A stretch of 31,875 nt of DNA, from positions 1 through 31,875 of the forward strand of contig SICY01000002.1 of assembly GCA_009697485.1 (NCBI GenBank), given 5' to 3'. The notes below the pieces were generated by a model. It had not been told where the DNA came from. It ran no database searches and saw only the letters and a program-made list of their open reading frames with translations. This document shows positions 1 to 8,753 of this stretch, in pieces. Each line of letters opens with the position of its first letter. Position 1 is the first letter of the stretch. This stretch comes from Nitrosarchaeum sp. GTDB taxonomy: Archaea; Thermoproteota; Nitrososphaeria; Nitrososphaerales; Nitrosopumilaceae. Position numbers and translations under genes: made by a program.

Positions 1-259
1 TTGCATTTAGAATTCTTTGTGATTCTATTTTTTCAGATACTGATGTAGATAGATATGGTGCAGTGGACATTCCTCCAACATCAATAAAATCTGCTCCATC
101 AATTTCCATTTGTTTTATTGTGTTTGTAATCTGTTGTTTTGTTGTTTTAATTGATTTTTTGTAAAATGACTCAGGACTAGTGTTTAAAATGCCCATTATT
201 CGGACTGGATTTTTCCCTCCCACACCTACATTTCCAAGCTTAGTCACATGATTTATCAT
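1..259 (-). CDS. folP: Dihydropteroate synthase, N-terminal part (cut by window edge)
   Basis: Reading the minus strand from the ATG at 257-259 gives an open frame to the window edge, about 86 codons. The start of the pterin-binding TIM barrel of dihydropteroate synthase is recognisable: RIMGILNTSPESFY (family pattern MGIxNxTPDSF) and, about 35 residues later, DGADFIDVGGMST (family pattern GAdxIDVGGeST). The enzyme joins a hydroxymethyl-dihydropterin pyrophosphate to an aryl amine in folate or methanopterin-type cofactor synthesis. The divergent neighbour makes that pyrophosphate, so the two genes form a pathway pair. The active-site Asn of the first motif is present. In archaea this family may use an aryl amine other than p-aminobenzoate, which cannot be told from this fragment. 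Only the N-terminal third is visible. Confidence 0.85.
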   Translation of the reverse strand, partial: MINHVTKLGNVGVGGKNPVRIMGILNTSPESFYKKSIKTTKQQITNTIKQMEIDGADFIDVGGMSTAPYLSTSVSEKIESQRILNA

Positions 260-281
260 AAACCATACCAATTTGAGTCAT

Positions 282-1016
282 ATGATGATTTCAGGTTGGA
301 ATAAAAGATATTCAGAGATTCTACACGAATTCAAATATAGTGAAAAGCAAGATACAGCATCAGCAATTATTTTGGATTCGATTTTAAAAAAAACTGTTCC
401 TGTGAAAAAAATCAGTGAGCAGATAAAAGGAAAAACTGTTTTTGTTATAGGTGCGGGTCCATCATTGGCTTTAGCCATACCAGTATTGAAAAATTTTAAA
501 AAAGCCGTGAAAATTGTGGCAGACAGTGCAGTAAAACCATTAGTTGAAAATGGAATTAAACCAGACATTGTTGTTACTGACTTGGATGGGGACAAAGATT
601 CATTGATAAAAGTTGGAAAGACAAATTCAATTTTTGTTATTCATGCACATGGAGATAATATTGTAAAATTATATCTTGTAGAGAATTTTAAAAATTGTAT
701 TGGCACTACACAGTCAAAACCATTTAAAAATATACATAATTTTGGAGGTTTCACTGATGGAGATAGGGCAGTTTTTCTTGCAAGTCATTTTAATGCAAAG
801 AAAATTATTTTATTTGGAATGGATTTTGGGGGGAAAATAGGAAAGCATTCTCAAACAAAAGCAGCAGAGAGAGAAAATAAATTAAAGAAATTAAGAAAAG
901 GCAAATCACTTTTAGAATGGTTATCAGGAAAAACAAGATCGCAGTTATTTACAACATCAGGAACAATTAGAGGATTTGAAAAGATATCCTATAGTGAACT
1001 TGATGTTATTATCTAG
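282..1016 (+). CDS. mptE: 6-hydroxymethyl-7,8-dihydropterin pyrophosphokinase, MptE type
   Basis: About 244 residues, normal for the archaeal MptE family (DUF115, COG1634), which replaces bacterial FolK. It transfers pyrophosphate from ATP to 6-hydroxymethyl-dihydropterin. Visible signatures are VFVIGAGPSL near residue 50, a Rossmann-like nucleotide loop, then KPDIVVTDLDGD near residue 100 and ILFGMDFGG near residue 185, the acidic motifs typical of the family. I prefer the ATG at 282; a TTG at 273 would add three residues (M-S-H). The divergent gene is dihydropteroate synthase, the next enzyme, which strongly supports the assignment. The divergent start codons lie only about 22 bp apart, and a TATA-like stretch (atttatcata, 251-260) overlaps the folP start. 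Confidence 0.85.
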   Translation: MMISGWNKRYSEILHEFKYSEKQDTASAIILDSILKKTVPVKKISEQIKGKTVFVIGAGPSLALAIPVLKNFKKAVKIVADSAVKPLVENGIKPDIVVTDLDGDKDSLIKVGKTNSIFVIHAHGDNIVKLYLVENFKNCIGTTQSKPFKNIHNFGGFTDGDRAVFLASHFNAKKIILFGMDFGGKIGKHSQTKAAERENKLKKLRKGKSLLEWLSGKTRSQLFTTSGTIRGFEKISYSELDVII

Positions 1017-1040
1017 AATGCATTTAATACCCATATACAT

Positions 1041-1634
1041 ATGAAAGAAATTGTGAAATTCTCAGAGGAACAAATACGAGACATTGTTGCTATGAGGGAT
1101 AGTTTGGTCAAGCAAATTGACAAGCATCAAAATGCTATAGAATTATTAGAAAAAAATCTGACAATTTTAGATTTGGTATTAAAAGAATCTAGTTTTACAA
1201 AAGCTTCTGCACTTAGCACAGTAAAAAATTCAGAACCATCTACGAAAATCTCAGCCGCATCTACTGAGAAACCAGAAGAAATCTCAATTCCCATAACAAA
1301 TGGAAGTGATGGAAAAATTATTGCAAATGCTTACATCACACCTGATCAGGTTTCAATAGTTTTAGAAGAAAATATGGAAATAAACGCAGATACACCACCA
1401 TTTAAATCATTTTTTATTGATAGAATCATAGGAGAAATGAAGAGAAAAGACTCTGCAGAAGCAGAAAACGGTAAAATCCAAAAAGAATCAGTAATTGACT
1501 ACATAATTAACAAAAATGGTTCAGACATTAGAGAAATAATTATCAAAAATTACAGGCAGAAAGAGAGACTAAATGAAATAATTAACACTGCAGGATGGTC
1601 ACTTACACGTATGCTTGAAAACATCAAAAAGTGA
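1041..1634 (+). CDS. Unknown protein with N-terminal coiled coil, upstream of guaA
   Basis: 197 residues, no family recognised. The first 55 residues are predicted helical and heptad-like (charged, with regular Leu and Ile), probably a coiled coil. A low-complexity Ser/Thr/Lys/Pro linker follows to about residue 90. The C-terminal 100 residues look like a folded alpha/beta domain, with an IIANAYITPDQVSIVLEEN stretch and then a helical end. There is no signal peptide or membrane segment. The stop codon lies 4 bp before the preferred guaA start, so the two are probably cotranscribed. A TATA-like catttaatac lies about 20 bp before the ATG. Function unknown; the length, codon use and tight spacing make it a real gene. 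Confidence 0.8.
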   Translation: MKEIVKFSEEQIRDIVAMRDSLVKQIDKHQNAIELLEKNLTILDLVLKESSFTKASALSTVKNSEPSTKISAASTEKPEEISIPITNGSDGKIIANAYITPDQVSIVLEENMEINADTPPFKSFFIDRIIGEMKRKDSAEAENGKIQKESVIDYIINKNGSDIREIIIKNYRQKERLNEIINTAGWSLTRMLENIKK

Positions 1635-1638
1635 TTTT

Positions 1639-3162
1639 ATGGACAAGATTGTAGTTTTAGATTTTGGGTCGCAGTATAGTCATTTGATTTGTAGAAGAAT
1701 TAGAGAATTTTCCGTATATGCGGAGCTTGTTCCTTTTGATATTAGTTTTGAGGAATTACAAAAGCACAACCCTAAGGGAATAATTTTTTCGGGAGGTCCA
1801 TCAAGTGTGTATAATTCAGACGCACCTGTTCCAGAAAATAAGATTTTTGATATGAATTTACCACTACTTGGAATTTGTTACGGACATCAATTAATTGTAA
1901 ATAAATTTGGTGGTAAAGTAAAAAGAGCCAACAAAGAATATGGCTCATCGTTACTAACAATTGACAGTGATGAGGATCTCCTAAGCGGAATTGGTGAATC
2001 AGTTAGGGCATGGATGAGTCATGGTGATGAAGCAGAAGAAATTCCACCAGGATTCAGAGTTATAGGGCATACTGAAAGTGCAAAGGCTGCGGCAATTGCA
2101 TCAAAAGAAAAGTCAATTTATGGAATTCAGTTTCATCCGGAAGTTGTTCATACCGAACAAGGAACAGAAATTCTCAAGAATTTTGTTTTGAAAGTTTGTG
2201 GTGCTAAACAAGATTGGACTATGGAAGGATTTATCGATGCTGCAGTAGAAAAAATTTCAAAAATCGAAGGAAATGTCTTGTGCGGTGTAAGTGGAGGGAT
2301 AGATTCTACTGTAACAGCTTTACTGATTCACAAGGCAATTGGCAATAGACAAAAATGTGTTTTTGTAAATAACGGTCTTTTACGATTAAATGAAGAAAAA
2401 GAAATTGAAGAGATGTTTAAAAATAATTTTAATGTAAATTTTACAGCAGTTGATGCTGCCCAAGTTTTTTTGTACAAACTAAAAGGCGTGGAAGACCCAG
2501 AGCGAAAAAGAATGGTTGTGGGTGAGGAGTTTATTCATGTTTTTACTGAATTTGCAAAAAAAAATGGACCTTTCAAATGGCTTGCACAGGGTACATTGTA
2601 CCCAGATGTAATAGAGAGCGGAGTTTCAAAAGGTCCAGCTGCAGTAATAAAATCACATCATAATGTAGGTGGACTGCCAGATTGGCTTGATTTGAAAATA
2701 TTAGAACCATTGCGTGATCTATACAAAGATGAAGTAAGAAAAATAGCTAAAATTTTAGGAGTTCCAGAAAAACTTTTCATGCGACATCCATTTCCAGGAC
2801 CTGGACTAGCTGTAAGAATTATTGGTGAAGTCACTCCAGTAAAACTTCAGATAGCTAAAGTGGCAAGCAAGATTGTAGAAGATGAACTGATTGCATCTGA
2901 TCTTTATGGTAAAGTGTGGCAAGCATATGCAGCAGTGGGCGACGATAAAGCAGTCGGGGTGGTAGGAGATGAAAGAAAGTATGGAAATATCGTAATGATC
3001 AGAGTAGTAGACTCTGTTGATGCAATGACAGCAGACTGGACCCGACTACCACACGCATTACTAGAAAAAATCAGCAACAGAATTACAAATGAGGTAGAGG
3101 ATGTAACATGGGTAACATATGCAATTTCAAGTAAACCTCCTGCAACAATTGAGCCACAATAA
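1639..3162 (+). CDS. guaA: GMP synthase (glutamine-hydrolysing), single chain
   Basis: 507 residues from the ATG at 1639 (MDKIVVLDFG); an in-frame upstream ATG at 1615 would overlap the previous gene and add eight residues. Converts XMP, glutamine and ATP to GMP. The N-terminal class I glutamine amidotransferase domain has nucleophile Cys80 in GICYGHQ and the His166/Glu168 pair in FHPE. The ATP pyrophosphatase domain follows with the PP-loop SGGIDST at 218-224. The C-terminal dimerisation/XMP domain ends in KPPATIE, the usual family end. Both halves are therefore in one polypeptide, as in bacteria, whereas many archaea (methanogens, for example) encode two separate subunits. All key residues are intact. 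Confidence 0.96.
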   Translation: MDKIVVLDFGSQYSHLICRRIREFSVYAELVPFDISFEELQKHNPKGIIFSGGPSSVYNSDAPVPENKIFDMNLPLLGICYGHQLIVNKFGGKVKRANKEYGSSLLTIDSDEDLLSGIGESVRAWMSHGDEAEEIPPGFRVIGHTESAKAAAIASKEKSIYGIQFHPEVVHTEQGTEILKNFVLKVCGAKQDWTMEGFIDAAVEKISKIEGNVLCGVSGGIDSTVTALLIHKAIGNRQKCVFVNNGLLRLNEEKEIEEMFKNNFNVNFTAVDAAQVFLYKLKGVEDPERKRMVVGEEFIHVFTEFAKKNGPFKWLAQGTLYPDVIESGVSKGPAAVIKSHHNVGGLPDWLDLKILEPLRDLYKDEVRKIAKILGVPEKLFMRHPFPGPGLAVRIIGEVTPVKLQIAKVASKIVEDELIASDLYGKVWQAYAAVGDDKAVGVVGDERKYGNIVMIRVVDSVDAMTADWTRLPHALLEKISNRITNEVEDVTWVTYAISSKPPATIEPQ

Positions 3163-3242
3163 AAATAGAATGCCCCTCTCTTACGAATAGATTCTATACA
3201 ACTATTTCAAAAGTAATCCATTAATAATCAAATTTTTTTGAG

Positions 3243-3506
3243 ATGATTATGGGTTTTCATATATTTGATACATATGTAAAATCAAAAAATGGACACACCA
3301 TGCATTTTGATGTAATAACTGACAAAAATGATACAGAAAAAGTAATCACATTTGCAAAAGAATGGCTAAAAAGTATTGGAGAGACAGATGCCAAAGTCAC
3401 TACAGAAGAATGTAGGTTTTGTCATACGCAATCTGTATCAGAAGAAATTGAAATTGAGATAATGACAAATGGTTATTTTATTGCAAAAATGGAAGGCTGC
3501 ACTTAA
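3243..3506 (+). CDS. DUF2024 family small protein
   Basis: 87 residues. The N-terminus (HIFDTYVKSKNGHTMHFDV) and the ECRFCHTQ motif around residue 56 match my memory of the DUF2024 family, small proteins of unknown function found in bacteria and some archaea. The two Cys and one His of CRFCH could bind a metal, but this is not shown. Two in-frame ATGs exist, at 3243 and 3249; the second starts at MGFHIFD and may be the real one. The stop is 15 bp before the preferred start of the next gene, so the two may be cotranscribed. No function can be given. Confidence 0.8.
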   Translation: MIMGFHIFDTYVKSKNGHTMHFDVITDKNDTEKVITFAKEWLKSIGETDAKVTTEECRFCHTQSVSEEIEIEIMTNGYFIAKMEGCT

Positions 3507-3521
3507 TAAAATTTGAATAAT

Positions 3522-4016
3522 ATGCATGCAATTTGGCTTACCTTTTCTAAAAATGATAGAGGTTATCTAAAGAAGATCATTGATGAGCTTTCAGAAAAAT
3601 ATCATGCTCCAAAATTTGAACCACATATTACAGTTTATGGATTGATAGACTCAGAAATGAGCTTAATTGAGAGTATTGCTAAAGAAGCGATGCTGAATTG
3701 TAATTCATTTCTGGTAGAAAAAGCAAAAGTTTTACAATCTGAGGAATTATGGAAGACTGTATACGTAGAATTAAAAATAAACAATCAACTGGAATTGATT
3801 TATAAAAATCTTAAAAAACATTTTGAAAAAATTGCAAAATATGAATTTAATCCACACATCAGTCTAATTTACAAAATCTTGCCAATAGAAGAAAAAATAA
3901 AAATAATAAATGAATTAGATATTAAAAATGAATTTATTGTAAACAAGCTCGTTGTACAAAAATTTTTTTCAGATGTGGAAAAATGGAAGATTGTAAAAGA
4001 ATACAATTTAATTTGA
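3522..4016 (+). CDS. 2H phosphoesterase superfamily protein (cyclic phosphodiesterase/LigT-like)
   Basis: 164 residues from the ATG at 3522; a TTG at 3513 would add only MNN. Two HxT/S motifs define the 2H superfamily: PHITVYG (His35, Thr37) and PHISLIY (His112, Ser114), about 77 residues apart as the bilobal fold requires. Members hydrolyse 2',3'-cyclic nucleotide ends or related cyclic phosphates, or ligate RNA ends. The closest group by length and motif seems to be the plant/fungal-type cyclic phosphodiesterase, but the exact substrate is not evident. It follows the DUF2024 gene closely and converges with the ROK kinase gene. Confidence 0.8.
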   Translation: MHAIWLTFSKNDRGYLKKIIDELSEKYHAPKFEPHITVYGLIDSEMSLIESIAKEAMLNCNSFLVEKAKVLQSEELWKTVYVELKINNQLELIYKNLKKHFEKIAKYEFNPHISLIYKILPIEEKIKIINELDIKNEFIVNKLVVQKFFSDVEKWKIVKEYNLI

Positions 4017-4052
4017 ATAGATACACGCCAAATATCCTAGAGTCACAAAATT

Positions 4053-4072
4053 CTAAATTTGGAGTAATTTAG
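4053..4072. terminator. Hairpin between convergent genes, possible bidirectional terminator
   Basis: Perfect 7-bp stem (CTAAATT / AATTTAG) with a 6-base loop, in the 64-bp gap between the converging 2H phosphoesterase and ROK kinase genes. The position suits transcription termination on both strands. Archaeal termination often needs only T-runs, so the role is an inference. Confidence 0.3.
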
Positions 4073-4080
4073 ACTAGATT

Positions 4081-4944
4081 TTACAGTAATGCCGCACCAA
4101 AAACTCCAGCAGAATCACCTAATTTGTTTTTTAGTATTGGAGTATCAACTAAATCTGAAAAGACCTTGTGATATACTGAATCTTTTCCTTCAGTGTACAA
4201 AAAATCAATATTAGATAAACCTCCTCCCAAAACTATCACATCTGGATCCAAAATATCAATTACATTTGCCAATCCAAATCCAAAGTTTTCCAAAAATTCG
4301 TCCTTCCATTGCTTTGCCTTGAAATTCTCAAGATTTTGTATAATTTCAGGCATGCTTTGTGATTTTCCAGTTAGTTCTTTCCATTGTTTTTCTAATGCTG
4401 GACCACTAATGTATGTCTCAACACAACCTTGCTTTCCACAATAACAATTATTTCCATTTTGATGTAATGTGTGATGTCCCCATTCTCCAGCTATGTTAGT
4501 TCTACCTTGATGAATTTTTCCATCAATAACTATACCTCCACCTACACCAGTGCCCATTATTACTCCAAAAACAACATCAAATTCTTTTGCAGCACCCATT
4601 GTAGATTCAGCTATTGCAAAACAATTTGCATCATTTTCCATAGAAATTTTTTTATCTAGTTTATTTTCTAAATCCTCTTTGAGTGATTTTCCTATAAGAC
4701 ATTGAGTATTGCTGTTTTTTATCAAACCAGTTTTTTTTGAAATTGCACCAGGAGTACAGATTCCTATAGAATAATCATCAATATCTCCTAAAAGATCTGC
4801 AGCTAGCAGACTAATTGTATCTAGTATTTTATAATAATCATTTTGCGGAGTTGAAACTCTTTTTCGTTTAATTGTGTCAAGATTTTCATCTAGTAGAATT
4901 GCTTCTACTTTAGTTCCACCAAGATCTATTCCTAGTTTATACAA
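4081..4944 (-). CDS. ROK family sugar kinase (glucokinase-like)
   Basis: 287 residues, normal for the ROK family (Repressor, ORF, Kinase). Visible are the phosphate-1 ATP motif DLGGT (7-11), the catalytic Asp105 in MENDANC, the phosphate-2 motif GTGVGGG (131-137), and the ROK zinc site: His157/158 followed by CYCGKQGCVE with Cys167, Cys169 and Cys174. There is no DNA-binding helix-turn-helix, so it is a kinase and not a ROK repressor. Likely substrates are glucose, N-acetyl-hexosamines or a related hexose; the sequence does not decide. It is flanked by a convergent gene and, upstream, by the thermosome gene on the same strand 55 bp away. Confidence 0.88.
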   Translation of the reverse strand: MYKLGIDLGGTKVEAILLDENLDTIKRKRVSTPQNDYYKILDTISLLAADLLGDIDDYSIGICTPGAISKKTGLIKNSNTQCLIGKSLKEDLENKLDKKISMENDANCFAIAESTMGAAKEFDVVFGVIMGTGVGGGIVIDGKIHQGRTNIAGEWGHHTLHQNGNNCYCGKQGCVETYISGPALEKQWKELTGKSQSMPEIIQNLENFKAKQWKDEFLENFGFGLANVIDILDPDVIVLGGGLSNIDFLYTEGKDSVYHKVFSDLVDTPILKNKLGDSAGVFGAALL

Positions 4945-4999
4945 TAATATCTAATGAAAATGGGATTGCTTAAGTTTTAGCTAATTATATAAAAAAGAT

Positions 5000-6595
5000 T
5001 TATCGTGCGCCAGAAACTGAAATTACATCATCAATTCTAAGAATCATACAGGCAGCTTCTGTAGCAGATTTGATTATCTGTTCTTTTACTGCAAGAGGCT
5101 CTACAACATCAATAGCTAACATATCTGCAATTCTTGTATTTCTTGCATCAATTCCTGTCCATTTACGACCTTGATTTTGTTTTGCTCTAAGTGTAGCCAT
5201 TGTATCAATAGGATCCATTCCTGCATTTTCAGCTATTGTGAGAGGAATGACCTCCAATGCCTCTGCATATTTTTTAATTGCAAGTTGTTCTCTACCATCA
5301 AAGCTATCTGCCCAGTCTTTTAGTTTAGATGCGGCATATGATTCTGGTGCTCCGCCTCCTGCAACAATTTCTGGTTTTTCAATTACATCTTTTACTACCA
5401 TTAGAGCATCATGAATTGAACGATCAACTTCATCGATAACTCTTTGTGAACCACCACGAATAAGTAAAGTTACAGATTGTGGATGTTTACATCCTTCAAT
5501 GAATACCCACTTGTCGGATTCGACTTTCTTTTGATGAGCTAAATCTGCAGTACCAAGATCTTTTTCTGTAAGATCATCAAGATTAGAAATAACACGTCCT
5601 CCGGTAGCTTTGCCAAGTTTTGTCATGTCACTTTCTTTAACACGTCTAACTGCCATAATGCCATATTTTGCTAAATAGTGTTGTGCAATATCATCAATTC
5701 CTTTCTGACAAATTAATACATTAACGCCAACATTGTGAAGTTTATCAACCATTGTTTTGAGCATTCTGTTTTCTTCTTCCAAAAACATTTGCATTTGTGT
5801 AGGATCAGTAATTCTTATTTCAGAACTCATCTCAGTTTTTTCAATTTCTAGTGCAGAATTCAAAAGTGCAATCTTTGCGTTCTCAATTTTAGTTGGCATA
5901 CCACTATGAACAACTTCTTTATCTAAAACAATGCCTTTGATAATTTGAGTATCTGTGATAGAGCCGCCGGCTTTCTTTTCAACTTTGATATTTTCAAGAT
6001 CGATAGAATATGTCTCTGCTTTCTTTGTTGCAACTCGTAATATTGCATCAACTACAACTTTGGAAAGTATATCACTGTCTTCAGAGATTAATTTTGATTG
6101 CATACTAGTTATGGCAATCTTGAGAAGTGTTTCTCTATCATCAGGCTTGATCTTTTTTGCCATTTCAGAGTAAATTTCTAGTGTTTTTTCAGCTGCTGCT
6201 TGATAACCTTCAATAATTACTGATGGGTGAACGTCTTTTTTGAGAAGATCTTCTGCTCTAGCTAAAAGAGCGCCTCCAAAAACTACTGATGATGTAGTAC
6301 CATCTCCTACCTCATTATCAACTGTTTTTGAAATTTCTACCATCATTTTGGCAGCTGGATGTTGAACGTCAATTTCTTTTAGAATGGTTGCACCATCATT
6401 TGTAATAGTAACATCGCCTAAGGAATCAACTAACATTTTATCTAAACCTCTTGGACCTAGGCTGCTTCTAACTAGTTCGGCGACTAGTTTGGCAGCAGCT
6501 ATGTTGTTGTGTTGAGCATCTTTACCTTTTTGTTGTAATGCGCTCTCTCTGAGAACTAAAATTGGTCCATTTGGGGTTTGTTGAATTGATGCCAT
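5000..6595 (-). CDS. Thermosome subunit (group II chaperonin)
   Basis: 531 residues. ATP-driven protein-folding chaperonin of archaea, forming a double ring in the cytoplasm. Equatorial ATP-site motifs are LGPRGLDKMLVD (46-57), TNDGATIL (65-72) and GDGTTS (97-102), with VAGGGAPE near residue 410 in the second equatorial half. The apical domain lies between. The C-terminus ends in ISVSGAR without the Gly/Met-rich tail seen on some thermosome subunits. The gene lies 43 bp downstream of adenine deaminase on the same strand. Thaumarchaea usually carry more than one subunit gene, so a letter (thsA or thsB) is not assigned. Confidence 0.96.
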   Translation of the reverse strand: MASIQQTPNGPILVLRESALQQKGKDAQHNNIAAAKLVAELVRSSLGPRGLDKMLVDSLGDVTITNDGATILKEIDVQHPAAKMMVEISKTVDNEVGDGTTSSVVFGGALLARAEDLLKKDVHPSVIIEGYQAAAEKTLEIYSEMAKKIKPDDRETLLKIAITSMQSKLISEDSDILSKVVVDAILRVATKKAETYSIDLENIKVEKKAGGSITDTQIIKGIVLDKEVVHSGMPTKIENAKIALLNSALEIEKTEMSSEIRITDPTQMQMFLEEENRMLKTMVDKLHNVGVNVLICQKGIDDIAQHYLAKYGIMAVRRVKESDMTKLGKATGGRVISNLDDLTEKDLGTADLAHQKKVESDKWVFIEGCKHPQSVTLLIRGGSQRVIDEVDRSIHDALMVVKDVIEKPEIVAGGGAPESYAASKLKDWADSFDGREQLAIKKYAEALEVIPLTIAENAGMDPIDTMATLRAKQNQGRKWTGIDARNTRIADMLAIDVVEPLAVKEQIIKSATEAACMILRIDDVISVSGAR

Positions 6596-6638
6596 TGAGA
6601 TAAGCTACAATCCTTTGTATCCCCCTTTTTAACATTAC

Positions 6639-8423
6639 TTAGCTGATTGGATTAATGTAAGATCGTCTCTTAACATCTACAATTCCTCCAGATAGAATAC
6701 GAATTGATGGAAGAGCAAGAAACGGTAAGAAAAGTGGGATCAGATGTGGTCTTGAAAACTTACAACCAGAATCGACAATAGAATTATTGATTTGTTCAAA
6801 ATTAGATAAAACTTTTTCAAATGAATCAGTAGAAATAATTCCCGCTAGTTGTAATGGTAGTGATGCAATAATTTTACCAGACTTTATTACAACTAGACCT
6901 CCCTGATTTTTTATAAGAGTATTTGCAGCAATTGACATATCAGAATCATTGGAGCCAATTACAATCATATCATTTTCATGAAAACTCCAAGTTGATGCAA
7001 ATGCACCAATGTCTGTTCCAAAATTTTCAAGAAATCCTATAGCATGTTTGTTAGTTCCATGAATTCTATCAAAAGCTGCTACTTTCCACACGTCCTTATC
7101 TAAAGAAGTCAAAACATTTCCTTCTTTAGTGAATAGCTCTGCTGAGCCAATGTTCGTTATAATTTCAGTTTGCATAAAAATGGTATTTGCAAGAACACTT
7201 TTCTTTTTTGATTTAATACCAAAGTCTTTGGGAGATAGTTTGTTTAGTTTGACTGTTTTTTTAATCCATGGAGAAATTGTTTTTTTCTTTATTGATGTAA
7301 CAATACTTCCATTTGAAACAACTAGTTTTCCACCTACAAAGACTTTGTTGGGTTTAATGGATTTCAAGTCATCAAAAATTAAAATATCTGCTAGTTTTCC
7401 TGGTGCAATGCCACCCAAATCTTTACTCATGTTGTAATAATCAAAGCAGTTTTTTGAAGCCATTGAGATAGCATCTATTGGTTTTAGGCCAAGTTTGATG
7501 GATTCTCTAACACAGTGATCAATATGACCATACTTTGTAATATCTATAGGATCAAGTCCATCAGAACAAAACATCAATCTATCAAGGCTTGTCCCATGAG
7601 ACAATACACCTGGGATAATTTCTTTCAAGTCACGCCTAATTGATCCTTCTCTTATCATAATTGACATTCCTAGGCGCAATCTTTCTAAGACTTGATCAAA
7701 ATTAAGAGGTTCATGACATGACAAGATTCCAGATGCTACATACGCGTTGAGTTTTTTTTCACTGGCTCCAGCAGTATGTCCATTAATTATGCAATCCATT
7801 TCTAACATAGCAGACAGAGATTTCATTGTTTTAGGATCTCGAAGTGTAACTTTGGTCCATGAAAAAACTTCACCCAGTCCTAGGACATGAGGGTGTTTGA
7901 TTGCTAATTTTTCTTGTGATAATGATAAAGTTTTACTATTACTGAATTTTTTATCAACAGGAAGACCACCTGGAACAACTTGAAATATTCGAATTGGTAA
8001 ATCTTCACCAAGTCTTAGAAATTCTTGAAATCCTTTGTAACCAGATACACTGACAATGTCTATCGGATCTGAGAAAAGTGATGTTACTCCACATAGAAGA
8101 GATTTTTTTGCAAGTTCTGAAGGTAAGACAAATTGATCAATGTGTAAATGTGGATCAGCAAAACCCGGGCATACATATTTTTCCTTGACATCAATGATAG
8201 TTGTTTTTGTTCCAATTGTATGTCCTGCATCTGGACCAACATACGCAATTCTATCATGAATTATTGCAATCTGAATTTTTGGAATGATCTCTCTAGTGTA
8301 AACGGATAGTAAGGAGCAATTTTTTAGGACGAGATCTGCTTTTTTGTCACCCATTGCCACTGAGTTTAATGAAGAAATCGAATTCGCTAGGCTCGAAGTC
8401 ACAAATTTTCTTGTATTTTGCAC
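6639..8423 (-). CDS. ade: Adenine deaminase
   Basis: 594 residues from a GTG start at 8423. The amidohydrolase TIM barrel carries the metal motif ADPHLHID near residue 90 (family: IDxHxHIE), the bridging Glu in LGLGEVF, and NGHTAGAS followed by the SCHE His. The metal Asp is in FCSDG; in relatives I recall this motif as CTDD. The C-terminal adenine deaminase domain is clear: FDRIHGTN, GAFASTWSFHEND, and the stretch GSNDSDMSIAANTLIKNQGG. It deaminates adenine to hypoxanthine in purine salvage. The small departures in the HxHIE and TDD motifs are noted, but overall length and both domains fit adenine deaminase. It is divergent from rpl44e and shares an AT-rich promoter stretch with it. Confidence 0.88.
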   Translation of the reverse strand: MQNTRKFVTSSLANSISSLNSVAMGDKKADLVLKNCSLLSVYTREIIPKIQIAIIHDRIAYVGPDAGHTIGTKTTIIDVKEKYVCPGFADPHLHIDQFVLPSELAKKSLLCGVTSLFSDPIDIVSVSGYKGFQEFLRLGEDLPIRIFQVVPGGLPVDKKFSNSKTLSLSQEKLAIKHPHVLGLGEVFSWTKVTLRDPKTMKSLSAMLEMDCIINGHTAGASEKKLNAYVASGILSCHEPLNFDQVLERLRLGMSIMIREGSIRRDLKEIIPGVLSHGTSLDRLMFCSDGLDPIDITKYGHIDHCVRESIKLGLKPIDAISMASKNCFDYYNMSKDLGGIAPGKLADILIFDDLKSIKPNKVFVGGKLVVSNGSIVTSIKKKTISPWIKKTVKLNKLSPKDFGIKSKKKSVLANTIFMQTEIITNIGSAELFTKEGNVLTSLDKDVWKVAAFDRIHGTNKHAIGFLENFGTDIGAFASTWSFHENDMIVIGSNDSDMSIAANTLIKNQGGLVVIKSGKIIASLPLQLAGIISTDSFEKVLSNFEQINNSIVDSGCKFSRPHLIPLFLPFLALPSIRILSGGIVDVKRRSYINPIS

Positions 8424-8440
8424 CTATTATAGATTCAATG

Positions 8441-8450
8441 CTTAAATTAC
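8441..8450. promoter_or_regulatory. TATA-like element shared by ade and rpl44e
   Basis: The stretch cttaaattac is centred about 27 bp before the rpl44e ATG and about 22 bp before the ade GTG, on opposite strands. It is the only good TATA-like sequence in the 48-bp divergent gap, so it may serve both directions. Inferred from position and base composition only. Confidence 0.4.
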
Positions 8451-8471
8451 CGTCGACGCGGTTTTTTTCAT

Positions 8472-8753
8472 ATGAACATACCTAAGGTCATCCGCAAGTA
8501 TTGTGCCAAATGTAAAACACATACTGAACAGAAGGTCTCCATATACAAGGCTGGGAAAAGAAGAGGTTCTGCAAGAGGAGAACGCAGACATGCGGAACGT
8601 AAACGAGGGTATGGTGGACAAAAATTCCCAAAACTTGCAAAACCTGCAAAAGTTACAAAGAAAGTTACTCCAATTATGACATGTACAGTATGCAAAAAGA
8701 AATACAATAAACCAGGCATTAGAATTAAGAAATTTGAGTTGGTGGCAGCATGA
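8472..8753 (+). CDS. rpl44e: Large ribosomal subunit protein eL42 (L44e)
   Basis: 93 residues, the normal size for L44e. The zinc ribbon has its first pair in YCAKCKTHTEQ (CxxC, residues 11-14) and the second in CTVCKKKY near residue 74. The basic middle part KRRGSARGERRHAERKRGYGG is the family signature. It is a component of the large ribosomal subunit near the tRNA exit site. Its ATGA overlap with the next gene (8750-8753) shows translational coupling with S27e, a pairing common in archaea. Confidence 0.96.
   Translation: MNIPKVIRKYCAKCKTHTEQKVSIYKAGKRRGSARGERRHAERKRGYGGQKFPKLAKPAKVTKKVTPIMTCTVCKKKYNKPGIRIKKFELVAA

Noticed and set aside
3166..3205. Inverted repeat ATAGAAT / ATTCTAT after guaA as a terminator.
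   Set aside because: The arms are short and AT-rich with a long loop; expected by chance in this composition.
6639..8423. Novel amidohydrolase, because the HxHIE and CTDD-type motifs of adenine deaminase are altered.
   Set aside because: Full length, the bridging Glu, the His set and the whole adenine deaminase C-terminal domain are present; the changes are modest.
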